Shown here one piece after another: positions 32,500 to 43,100 of a stretch of 64,000 nt of DNA. The stretch comes from Oscheius tipulae (taxonomy: Eukaryota; Nematoda; Chromadorea; Rhabditida; Rhabditidae): NCBI GenBank assembly GCA_037178975.1, contig JASJZH010000004.1:9982001-10046000 (forward strand). Reading direction: 5' to 3'. Positions within the stretch are counted from its first letter, which is position 1, and every line of letters begins with the position of its first letter. A program made the translations under genes and the position numbers. Under the pieces are notes generated by a model. That model searched no databases. It was not told the DNA's origin and saw only the letters and a program-made list of their open reading frames with translations.

Positions 32500-34106
32500 T
32501 TATATCGGATTGATGTTAGTTGCTTTTGGAGAACCTTCCACGATTCGTAAAAGCGGTTGAAAGAACCAGGCGTAGTAGCAGGAATTGGATCTGAGCAAAA
32601 CGAGCCCACTGACTATGCTGAACGAAGACAAAGAGCAAAAGGCTGGATAGTTGATCCCTGAAGTTTGTTGAGCGAATAAAAAATACAACTTGGTATAACC
32701 CTCCCTTTGAACCTCACCCGTACCTTCTTGGCAACTATATGGTGTCGCGTCCCTCGAGCACTGTATGCGCGTATGCTTTTTTTTGAAGGCAGCTATCGTA
32801 GAAAGACTGGTTTGCCTCGTTGTTACGCCTCAGTTAAACTTTTCCTACGTATCATTTCTGTGTTTCTACAATTATCGATAGTTAGCATCTTCTTTTGTTC
32901 TAAAACGTTTTCAACTGTAAGCATCTAGGAAAAATTAAATAAAGAAAAAAAACTACTGATTTCTTATACTTATGCCCCTAGTACTCCGCCTTTCTACACC
33001 GTAATCCCCTTTTGGTTTTGACGGTCTGTGAGATCCAGTAAACTTACAAAAGTTATCAAACTTGTGACATAGAATAACATAGCCGAGGGCAGCAAGAGGA
33101 AATACCAGCGAGACAAACGGAAGCAGAGTCTGCAGGCATATTTGGCGCAATAGTTTGCGCTGTATGTTCTTCAGAGTTGTAGATACGACGTTGCGACGAA
33201 TATAACTGAGTGTGGCAGTATTGAAAAAGATCAGGGAGACTGTAAGAAAAAGAAGGTCAGCACAAAGTAGCGGAAGCAACTTGGACTTTGTTTGAACTGG
33301 ATGAGAGACGGAGAAGCCATGACTGCGGAGGACTGACGTGTTGAAGCAAGTATACCGCTGTAAATAAGTTATGGTTTTTGATTATGAGAAAATACTTTCC
33401 TCCTTGAGCGAAAAATTTGATCCCAAGCTCGGCAAAAGTTTCTGTTCGATCCGAATTCCCTACTTTTCAAACAGCTGCTTATCGTTAAGTGACAGCGTCA
33501 TGATCTTAGGGGATCTAATCGCAGGCCCCTATGATATTTCTCATTAGCCAGCTTACCTGTTCGTAATAACTAAGAGTCTCATCCGAGTTCCAGTCAATTG
33601 TCAACGAAACCACAAAGTTCACAATATTACCCACAAGCAGAAATACGTTGAAACATTTCCACATTATCGGTACCTCATACAAACTTTGGACGTAAAGGTA
33701 ACGAATTTCAAAGAGAATAATAACCACTGTCACTTCACATACAATCAGTGATTGTGCAATAAGGTATGTCTTTCTTGGATCTAGGATAGATTTCAGAAGT
33801 CCTAAAACGCATCTGCCTGTCCAGGGTAGAATGATCACCGGTTGAGCCAAAAAACTTATCTGAAATCTCGCATTCTCGCAGCAAAAAAATTGTAATACTT
33901 ACAAACAAATCGGTCAAATATGAGATCAATTGATGGCTCAGAAGGTACCATTTGTAAGAGCGTATCATCTTCGGGGAATGTGTAACAATTGCGTAGATTG
34001 TGAAACAGTTGAACAACAGGTTGACCGAGAAGATTATGTTCAGAATGAGACAGTAAGGTGTATTGTAGAAATCCAAAAAGAGCTCGGGGCAGACTTCTTT
34101 CGACAT
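32500..34106 (-). CDS. srh-like seven-transmembrane chemoreceptor
   Basis: Exon 1 (34106-33903): SKEVCPELFLDFYNTPYCLI, TM1 LNIIFSVNLLFNCFTIYAIV, the family word HSPKMIRSYKWYLLSHQ, TM2 LISYLTDLF. Exon 2 begins after ATTTCAG: ISFLAQPVIILPWTGRCVLG, TM3 YLIAQSLIVCEVTVVIILF, TM4 VFLLVGNIVNFVVSLTI. The next exon has an extracellular part and TM5 LLPLLCADLLFLTVSLIFF, then LRQICLQTLLPFVSLVFPLA (TM6). The last exon (32657-32500) is TM7, FCSLSSFSIVSGLVLL, ending TNINPI. Nematode srh receptors are G-protein-coupled chemoreceptors of sensory cilia. No break is seen, though the intron from about 33040 to 32657 is long. Truncated mariner copy 3 ends 35 bases beyond its stop. Confidence 0.8.
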
Positions 34107-34319
34107 TGAAACTAGAGACTAGGGAGTGATTGGTTGATTATTAAAATATGTCAAGGTGCTTTTGTTCAGCAGAAATGTACATTTGCTTGTTGCAAACATC
34201 TTGTGGTCTTTGGTTCTATCTGTCCTAAGGAAATCTTCTCTAATAACTATTTTCATTAGCGACACATATAAAACTCATAATGAACAGAAGTATCGTTGTA
34301 GAACATTATGTGATCCGAT
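34107..34319. other. Short intergenic region
   Basis: Promoter side of the receptor and the 3' end of the CNYY gene; nothing else seen. Confidence 0.3.
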
Positions 34320-35227
34320 TCAACGTACACCTTGAATGGTGGGCGATATTGCTCTGTATTTGACCGTGCTGGTTCTAAGCGAACATTTAGAAGACAAAAG
34401 ACGGAGCGGTACTATGAGTGTGTAGTAGGTACATTTAGGAGCACTCAAGGTGAACAGGCAACTGTAGACATTGGCTTTGGTTTCGTTGAACATTTGTTGG
34501 AGCTGTAAACCCCCTTCTGCGACTTTACCTCGACTTACTACAGCTCCAAATCCGGAGTAACCAGCAGTTATATTTGGGAAGGACGATAAACTAGATCTTG
34601 AGGAGTTCAAAAGAATCGCGGTTGAATACACAGCACTCAAAAAAAGAAATAAAAGTAGTCACACGGAGCTGAACATTTTTGCATTCGTTTTTGTATGACA
34701 CTTACCACTAAACCAGCTCGCGACCGCAGATTGCGACAATTCCTTAGCTGTACATACAGACATAGTCGTCTTCATGTATCCGACGCCAGAAGTGTATGTA
34801 AAGAAGCTATATTGTCTCCCGAAGAGGCAGAACGTATCGTTTCTAAAACATTTAAACAAATAACAAAGAACAAACTCTGGACTAGGAGTAATTACACCAG
34901 CCGTAATAGGTACATTCATTAAAGGGACACGGGCTCTTCAGGTAAAAGACTCCATTGAGGGCGGGATCTTGCATCTAAGAAAAAGTAAGAACAGTGCGAG
35001 AAAGAAAGGTTACGTCCCATTCCTGAAATAATTTTAACGACGAACAAAATACGAACTGGGCTGTAGTAGTTGCACCAATCATAAGTCATACACCCGTCAA
35101 AGGAGCATGGACTTTTCTGGTAGGAGAGTCCATTGAGGGCTGGACGGGTATCCAAGAAGTTCCGATAAAATAGTAAGTACAACAGGCGAGAATGACATAG
35201 GAAACACAGACTTTTTTGAATCATCAT
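34320..35227 (-). CDS. CNYY-family protein 3, type B, with duplicated first exon
   Basis: Exon 1 (from ATG near 35227): hydrophobic start CFLCHSRLLYLLFYRNFLDT, then GLSYQKSPCSFDGCMTYDWC and NYYS. A second, partial copy of this exon follows at about 34990-34870 (DPALNGVFYLKSPCPFNECT, YYGWCNYS) with a stop after CNYS. Then exon 2: RNDTFCLFGRQYSFFTY, GYMKTTMSVCTAKELSQSAV, ASWFSG. The last part has the type B module: NSSRSSLSSFPNITAGYSGF, GGLQLQQMFNETKANVYSCL, FTLSAPKCTYY. If the duplicated exon is skipped, the rest may still give a protein; otherwise it is damaged. Arranged head to head with the next gene, 270 bases apart. Function unknown. Confidence 0.5.
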
Positions 35228-35290
35228 AACCTACTGACTATAATAATGAGTTTATTTAATGGGACAGCAACGTCGGGTATCTAGGAATAA
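35228..35290 (-). promoter_or_regulatory. CNYY promoter word upstream of gene 3
   Basis: Toward the gene the bases read ATACCCGACGTTGCTGTCCC, with ATTATTATAG about 20 bases downstream. This is the ACCCG-CGTTGCTGTC word shared with genes 1 and 2. Confidence 0.45.
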
Positions 35291-35444
35291 GAAATTGGAT
35301 TGGAAGACTTGAATACAGAGCATGGCATAACAACAGGGAAACAGACAGTATATAAGTAGCGTTTTGTCTCTCTGTCTCTGCCGCTGATGTTTGTCTAGAT
35401 CGAGGCCTTGTTTCCGCACGTTAAGCCTATCGGGTCTAATAACC

Positions 35445-35498
35445 TAGCTACCCGTTGTGTTGCCATGAAAATCCAACATTTTGCCCTTTTCATTGAAA
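35445..35498 (+). promoter_or_regulatory. CNYY promoter word upstream of gene 4
   Basis: CTACCCGTTGTGTTGCCATG at 35448-35467 resembles the ACCCGTCGTTGCTGTCAT word of the other members, at a similar distance from the start codon. Confidence 0.35.
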
Positions 35499-36270
35499 AT
35501 GTTTTTTGGATGTATGTTCTTCTTATCTTCTATATTCCTCGCGTGTTATGCTTACTCTTTCATTCAAACCTCTTGGTTACCCAGTCCCGAGCCTAATGGG
35601 ATCTCCTATCTGAAAAGTCCATGCTCCTTCGACGAATGTGCTACCTATGATTGGTGTAACTACTACAGTGCCGAGTTTGTTCCTTGCTGACAGTTAAAAT
35701 TCATTCAGGAACGGTACGTACTGCTTCTTCGGTAAACCTAATACCTTCTTGAACTACACTACGAGTGCTGGATACGTCAAGACGAATGTGACTACTTGTC
35801 CAACAGAGGAACTTTCAAAATCTTCGGTAGCAAGTTGGTTCAGTGGTAAGAGACACAAAGAGACAGAGACACAAACGTTTAGGTCCCTGTGACTACTATA
35901 AGGCGAACACTAACCTATTAGATGCCTCCAAGTCTAACTTATCGTCTTTCCCGACGATTATTGGGGCATTTCGAGATGTATCCGGAGGCGTGGTAATCCA
36001 AAAACTGAAATGAATAAACTCAATTCATAGCTCCGACAACAGTTCAACGAGTCTAAAACCAGCTTCTACAGTTGTTTGCTGACTGTAAGTCTATCATGCA
36101 ACTACTACAAGATTAGGTACATCATACTTTAACAATTCTTCAAAATATTTATGCTTAGCGAGGTTGCAACCCAGCAATACCCTCCACCCTTTAAGGTTTA
36201 CCTTGGATCAGACTATATGGTTCTCTACAGCGATCCTTCTGTTCGTTTTGTTATGTACGTCTGTTATTAG
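35499..36270 (+). CDS. CNYY-family Cys-rich protein 4, C-terminal module type B
   Basis: Family not recognised. Exon 1 (35499-35674): signal peptide MFFGCMFFLSSIFLACYAYS, then ISYLKSPCSFDECATYDWCN, YYSAE. Exon 2 (35709-35845): NGTYCFFGKPNTFLNYTTS, GYVKTNVTTCPTEELSKSSV, ASWFSG. Exon 3 (from 35883): PCDYYKANTNLLDASKSNLS, SFPTIIGAFRDVSGG; exon 4: LRQQFNESKTSFYSCLLTVS, LSCNYYKI; exon 5 ends VATQQYPPPFKVYLGSDYMV, with stop at 36268-36270. The exon 1/2 and 2/3 borders keep the frame with GT/AG. Cys count and the signal peptide point to a secreted protein. It is head to head with gene 3. Confidence 0.65.
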
Positions 36271-36393
36271 ATGAAGTGTTTTTTACATTTGGAAAGAGAG
36301 AGAAAGAGACAGAGAAACAGAGAGGCTGTCTCCCGTCTACTCTGATAGATCTCTCTCGTAGTAGATCCATAGCTCGCAAGCATCATTTTTGCC

Positions 36394-37150
36394 ACCACGT
36401 CTGGCAATAAAAATGAAACCTCAGAATTGTTATTGGTTCACCATTTCCATTGCCTTCAAAATGTTCGTCAGCTGCGCCGTTTGTCACAAAGAAATGAAAG
36501 GTACGTTCTCCTGTTCATACGATTTATTGAAACTTCCAAGATATTCTAAAAATCACTATCGCCACGTTCTGACTCAGCATATGAAAAATTTTTCTGTTCG
36601 ATCTGTGGATTTGGGAGCAATATGTACGCAGATATACAGTGGCATTCGCAAGGACAACACTGTAGGAACACTTATTGGCTTAGTATCTGCTTCGAAGAGA
36701 AGAAGCCGCAAGACGGTCAATCAGACACCCAGACCACCATCATCCACTTTCATATCAGCCTGACTTCTCCACTGTGGACACTTATCAACAAGAGCAATGT
36801 ACTGATGAAAAAAATATCCGAAAATCCGCATCGACGCATTATACAGATAGTCCAAATACTGTAAAATTTATCGTCATGGAGAATGGCGCCAGCACTGTCA
36901 GTCGTTCTTTCATCGTATGGAATTCGGTTTCAGGCACTCCAGAAAAGTATATCATTCGAGAACATCTGTCCAGAAACGTTTACAACTGCTTGATCTGTCC
37001 TTCTTCCTACAAACAGAGGAGTTCTTTGACCTTTTCCGATTAAGACACGACGGTAAAGAACATATTGTGATCATGGATAAGGAAGAGTACGAGGTGGAGC
37101 TTCATGAATGGTTAGTCAAATACTTTGAGGGAACGGACGAGACCAGCTAG
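36394..37150 (+). pseudogene. C2H2 zinc-finger gene, probably frameshifted
   Basis: Three fingers can be read on the plus strand. First: FVSCAVCHKEMK, then after an AACTTCCAAG acceptor YSKNHYRHVLTQH. Second, in another frame: YEKFFCSICGFGSNMYADIQ with WHSQGQH. Third: VYNCLICPSSYKQRSSL, then after a further frame change RLRHDGKEH, followed by MDKEEYEVELHEWLVKYFEG. The ending matches the broken genes at 0.2 and 9.5 kb. At least two frame changes are not explained by introns, so it is most likely a pseudogene, although it is the best preserved of its group. Confidence 0.5.
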
Positions 37151-40100
37151 GTTCCTATTTTCCTCTATACCTCTGTCTATGTTTCTCTGTCTCCTGCTTG
37201 CGAATAAAATTTCTTTCAGTTCATTGGCACCAGAAAAGCAGCCTGATCAGCCAAAAGTCATCTTTCACCAATCACATTTCGTGAAAAGGTCAAGAGCACG
37301 CTATGATAAAGGGCCTGACCGGGTAGAAGTTTGTAGACGAAGAACCGCACTCAGTTTCTAAAAACAAGAAGTGCAGGTTATCAGTAGTAGTGACAATATA
37401 GACTCAATACAGTTTGTACGTTTTTGAAAGACAGACAAATTGGTCACCCTACGTGTTCCCGTCTCTATTTTTGCCCTTGGTCCGACTCGACCAACAGCAG
37501 TCGTTTGTGCAGCTAGTATTTCCCGCAGCTCGTCTTTGTTTTGGCCTCCCCCATCTAGTCAACATTCGGGGTGAACGACTCTCTGCTGCCCTTTCCCTCT
37601 TTTGGTAGTCTCATCTTCAATATCTACTTTTTTCAGTCTCGTAGTCTAGGAATATCCGTTTCCCGCCACGAAATCGGAGTAGTTTCCTCTTCAAAAAGCC
37701 CTCGCTGACACTCTCGAGGTCGGCCATCTCTGCTGCCTCGCGAGGTCGCAAACCACTCGACCCCACTCCATTTCTCGGAGTAAAAACATCTCTTTTTCAC
37801 TTTCATTCGTCTAGTGTTTTCTGCTCTTTTCTGAGAAGCTTAGAGCCTTTTGTAGAACCCAATAAGCAAGTTTTTTTTCCTGATTTGCGCACTTCCTGAC
37901 CGTTTCCTTTTCGGAGTGCTGACAGCTTGAAAGAAAGCAAAAAACATATAATTGGTAAAGATTGAAGCAACTCTCAGATGGCTATTTTCAAAATGAAAAA
38001 GTGCCAACGACTGCTAGAGGTTAATCAGTTTAATATGACGATGACAACTGTCCAAAAAGCATTTAAAGCATTTTTGTGGTCGAAGATACAGTTTTGAAGA
38101 TTAGTGACGCTCTGTAAAGTTGTAGTTGATCGAAAACTGTATATTTACAGAACATCGGTAAGCTGAAAAATGTCTTCTTCGACCCCCAAATAGCATGCCA
38201 CAACTGTGCTCATCTTGTCTTATTATCTTGGCTCACTATTGGTTCAAAGAATGTTATCGTGAAACAATCTACACTGCTAATTTGCATTTATCTGCAGCCT
38301 GTATGCATAAATGTTCGGTTGTATCAAAACTTGTTACAAGTTCAATCAAAATACTAGTGATAAGTAACGCTGTCAAACTCTTTCTGGTCCAGATGCTGCA
38401 TTTGATTGTTCCCTAGGGTTGTTTCTATCTTGGTCTATCAGACTACTAAGCGGTCTGGAAGCTAATGTCAAAATATGCCACCTGCCTCTCAAAAACTGTT
38501 TATCTTTCAAACCGTGCTCAACCGTTTCTTTTCGATTTATACTTCTTGTCGGTCGAAATATTTTGTTCTCTACGTCTTTACACCACTCCTCCAGTCTCCT
38601 AGCCACTGCCTTCCACACTTTTCGATCATGTTTTTTGTCTCTTGAGCACATCCGTCCATTGTCGGCGCCCTCTGGCTTTGCGAGAGCGAGAGGGCGTCCA
38701 TTTCGAGCAAACACAGAGAGTCTTTGAATGGAGCTCCTCTCCATAATTCAGCCTGGCTCAGTCTTTCTTCTCTGTCATGCATTCCTTTTACCTTTTTTGC
38801 TGCTCGACTCTTAACTTCCTGTTTACCGGCAACACTTTTTCTCCATTTTCCCGACGAAATCAAACTTCTCTGTGGGCTCAACGGCTGCGAATTGACGCCC
38901 GCATTTGTAAACTGAAACTGTTTGCTGAAGTCGCAGTCAGCTCCCGAGCTAATCAGCCTTCTCTCTCCGTGTGTGGAAAATTTTCATTTCTTGCTCTCTC
39001 GACTATCCTTTCCCTGAACTTGGCGGGTGTTCTCTGACCAGCTCGTTTGCTCGGAAAAAAGAGGGAGCCAATTGCTGTCGGGACCAATGGCCCCAGTGAC
39101 ACCAGCGGCCATCTTCAAAAGAGAAAAGCTGTGAATTGTTCTCTCGGAATGGGATTGGGTTCAGAGAACGAGAAGCTTGGCCCTTGTGGCATTCTTGCAG
39201 AAGAGATTGAGTGACAGAGACCGTGGGTTTCCGCCCCTAATTCCCGTCCTCTCCACACTTCTTCCATTCAAAGGTGAACACATTCAAGCCCCACCCTTGA
39301 TCCAAAGAAAGGGAGTGGTTTCTTTCTCCACCATTCTCCTCCTCACTGTTAGGGGCCTATTGTTATGTTGACGCTCGTTGAAAGTCGTAAATGTACAGGC
39401 TGGAAGTACAAATAGCCGAGAAATAAGAGAGAAGGATGTGTCAATTTGTATGCCGATGTGGTGTCGTAAATTCGGTCGCGGCTGTCTCATCTCTTACTGT
39501 TGGTGACACACGCACGGCTCAAGGTCTCCGAAGAGAGAGGGGGAAGCCCAGCTGGACTGTTGTCTTTACCTGATAACAAAAGCAAATTTTGAGAACCTGT
39601 CTGTCGCATGGACTCTTTTCTCTCGCCTTTTTAATATTCTGACAATGAGACAACAACAGGAGGGAACAACAACACAATATTTTTGAACTATGAACAGCTC
39701 AGTCAGACTGTCCAAACAGGGTGGTCAGCTTGTTTGTTCGTGGTGAGAGAGAGGGTGTCAAGTAAGAAAAGTTGATCAGCGATACAGATTTCAAGTTCTC
39801 TGTCTCTCTATACAGTTTCCACGATTCCCACAATAATTTCTGCCTGTTCCGCGCTCCACTTCCCACACATCCGTCAGTCATATGCAATTTCTCTTCTTCC
39901 CCTCCTTTATTAAATTCCCCTCTGTCCCGTCCATCTCCGGCCTCTGTTTTATGTCTTTTCCTCCTATACTAACCAATTCTCTCTTCACTTTTTAAGACTC
40001 ACGTGCCGATTCAAATCCAAATGTTAGTCCAGGTGTGATGAGGTCCCCACTATGCAAATGTTCCCACGGAAGCCAGTTTGGGCGTGTGGCTTTGAAAAGT

Positions 40101-43100
40101 GTTCTCTTTCTCTCTCAGAGCGGGACATTATTGTTCGGCTGCACTTTTCAAAACGATGGACAGTCGGCTTTTTAGAGACATTTGACTCTCTGAGACTAGT
40201 TTTCTTAAGGAGTCGTGCTATAGAACTCCAGGGCTATTTTAAGATCAAAACAGCCTCTTATTGAAAGTCGGTATAACAACTTTTTTGAACGTTTCTCATC
40301 CTGTTTCTCAGTGAGCATGAGTTTTTGCTAGATACTCCGTGACAGTTTCTGGCAGTTCCGATCCAAGGTTCGAATGAACATGGTGAGCCTTCCGTTTTGC
40401 CTCATTCTCTTCCTTTAATGCTCCTGTCATTTCATAGTTTCTCCGTTTTAATCTCTCCTCTTGATAGGCTTCGTCTTCAGAATGACTAGCCTCATTTTTC
40501 AGCTAACCACAAGCTGTTCTTCAAAGAAGTCCTGTCTCTCGGCACTATTTCTTGTCTCTCTGTCATTCTGTCTCTCTGCCTCGCTTTCCCTCTGTCTATC
40601 TCTGTGTCTCTGTGTCTCTAGCTCTCTATCTTGTTATCCCTCCCAAAATAGTACGAAAGGTGAAAAGTCCTCAAGACTCTCCCAGGTCATTTGTCGAGAA
40701 TTCCATTTGCGAGGGAAATGGGCTCTGGTCCCAGTTAGGGGGACAAATAAGTTGTGTATGCTTGTGTCTGGAACCTAAGAGGACACCAGACATTACTGCC
40801 TCTTTCCTTGTACTTCTCTTGAAAGTGAAGGACTATCTGGAAAACAAGAGTGCTTCTCTTCCCTCACAAGCTCCGTCGTGGGTGGACTCTTCGTCTCACT
40901 CTCTCAGTCTCTCTACAATCGATAGCAGGTTGTTGCTCTATTAGAGATATTAGAAAAAGATGTCAGTTTTTTTGTGAATTCTAATAGTTTTTCTTCCTAA
41001 TTTATTTCATCTCACTTTTCAAGAGTCTTCTAGAATATCATTTTTGAGTGAATTTCCCTAAAGGATGCTCATATCCAGCAGAGATAGGGAACTTGTAAGG
41101 ACCTTTCGGAAATGTCACCATATTGTTTCAGTGTCCTTCCATTCTTACAAAAAGTGTCACAATGGACAAGAGAAACAGTTGGCTTGGAAAGTGACGACCC
41201 TTTTCCCCCTTATCATTTTCAATCAGAAAAAGTGACACTTCCCTGCAATTTGTGACATCAATATGTGCGGGGGTGAGCTATAATAATTGCCATATTAGTA
41301 TTTTGTCTCTCTTATTAATAGACACGCCCCTTTATCAGTGTTCTTCTTAACCAGACAATCTGACGCTACTCCTGTCGACTTTTTAGATAGAAGAAGATAT
41401 TTGTCAGTTGGACAATGCTCTGCAAAGTGTTGGAGTTTTGGACCAGTTCTACAACTTTGTAAATCATGTCAGAACTTAAAAATGGTCCTGACTCTCAAAG
41501 AGCCTATGTAAACGCTGCGTTCGGTCAAGTCCTTTTACCCTTCTTTTCATTCCCACCCGTACCATCTCGGTCTTCGAACATCAAAATGACAGAAAATGAA
41601 CTGAGTACTATCCTCTGGCTTTTCTTTCTATCCGCCGTTTTGTTCGAACACTCTGTTTACCTGCTCTGCCCTCTCGGTTTCCCCTTTTTCCTCGAGAATT
41701 GACCTTTACTCTGACGCTCAGGCTCTCTATCTCTCCACAAGAATTATCTCACAAACCTTTGATTCAGCGTGGTTAATCGTCTAAAATTAGAGTTTTCGCG
41801 AATGGCCGAACCAGAGAACTTTTGGAGGTGAAGTGTTTTGGCGACATGCAGTATCGGTGTATGCTTCTTTGTGAGTATGTAAGACTACTTGTGGGAGGTT
41901 AAGTAAATGTTTTCCGGAGAGAGGAGTAGTTGTCTAGACTCTGTCCCCTCTCTCCCTGCCTCTGTCTAAATCTCAGAAATGAGATCGAGATAGTGGGGTT
42001 AAAGTAAAAATCCAGAGCTCTGAAGCATCCTACAAGGACTACCCGTACTGCCTCGTATGGTAATCAGTTACTGTTAACAGAACGCAGGCTTCATTTTTCG
42101 TTAAACGCAGATAAACAATATTCTTCTAGCTCTTTACAAGATATCCCGCGTACCGTCTCGTCTCCGTAATCTTTACATATGTTCCTAGCCGTTCAAGAAT
42201 GCTTTGAACTTACGTCTCTGATTTTAAGTTTTCGTCATAAGATGTCTTTTCTTGGGACAGCTGTTCCGAACTCTGGGTCCACTCAGGTCCTTCGATTTTA
42301 CTTTTTCACTTACCCCCTCCCCCCAGGATTTTCTTTTCTTTTGACTAAACCTCTTCTCTTCTTTTGGAATATTTCATTAATTGATCACTGATCTTGACCA
42401 CTTTTTCCAACTGTCCGTACAGCCCTCGATCAACGTGTTCTTTCAAGTAGATCCCGGTGTAACGAGGGATAAACTCATTTTTCTTGGGCTCTGGATATCC
42501 ATCTCACGATCTATTTCCTCCCCTCTTGAAAAAGTACTGGTCTTGAGAGGCCAGTCTTGCCAGCTGTGTTTCTCTTGTCTCATCTCACCTTCAGTATCTA
42601 TCTCTCTATCTCTATGTCTCTCTATCTGTCTGTCTGACATTTGTCTCTCCCTGTCTATTCACCTGTCTTCCTCTCTCCCCTCGATTCATCCCCTTAATCA
42701 ACAGCTATTAACCTTGGAATCGAATCTGTCTCTTTCTCTCTCTCTTTGTTTCTTTCAAAATATTAGGGTTAGCGGTGTGTCTCCGGTGGGAGCGACAGGT
42801 GTCCAGTCGGAAGGATGATGGCCTGACCTTGTACTTGAATGGGATTCAATCCCTCCGGTACAGGAAAAAGTAATATGTATCTTGTTGGATCCCCATATCC
42901 AGACACGAGACTAACAATAAATATCAACAGCTGGGGCTATTATATTCCTAGACGGGGGCAGCCCCTCTTCTCGTTTCATAATGTTTTGCCACGTGTCACA
43001 CGAGCCTCGAACTCTCTTGGACAAGCCTGCAGCTTCCTTTTTTCCCGGGATGAAGATCATGACTGAGAAGATACATGAGACAGGGGGATTGTTGCGTCAG

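Noticed and set aside
38373-38881. Two overlapping minus-strand frames of over 100 codons
   Set aside because: Low-complexity composition, no domain, no splice pattern; the plus strand is equally open.
40360-40385. tRNA-like T-loop word GGTTCGAAT
   Set aside because: No matching stem or anticodon arm around it.
40461-40944. Ser/Leu/Cys-rich frames over TCTCTGTC tracts
   Set aside because: They are translations of a pyrimidine microsatellite.
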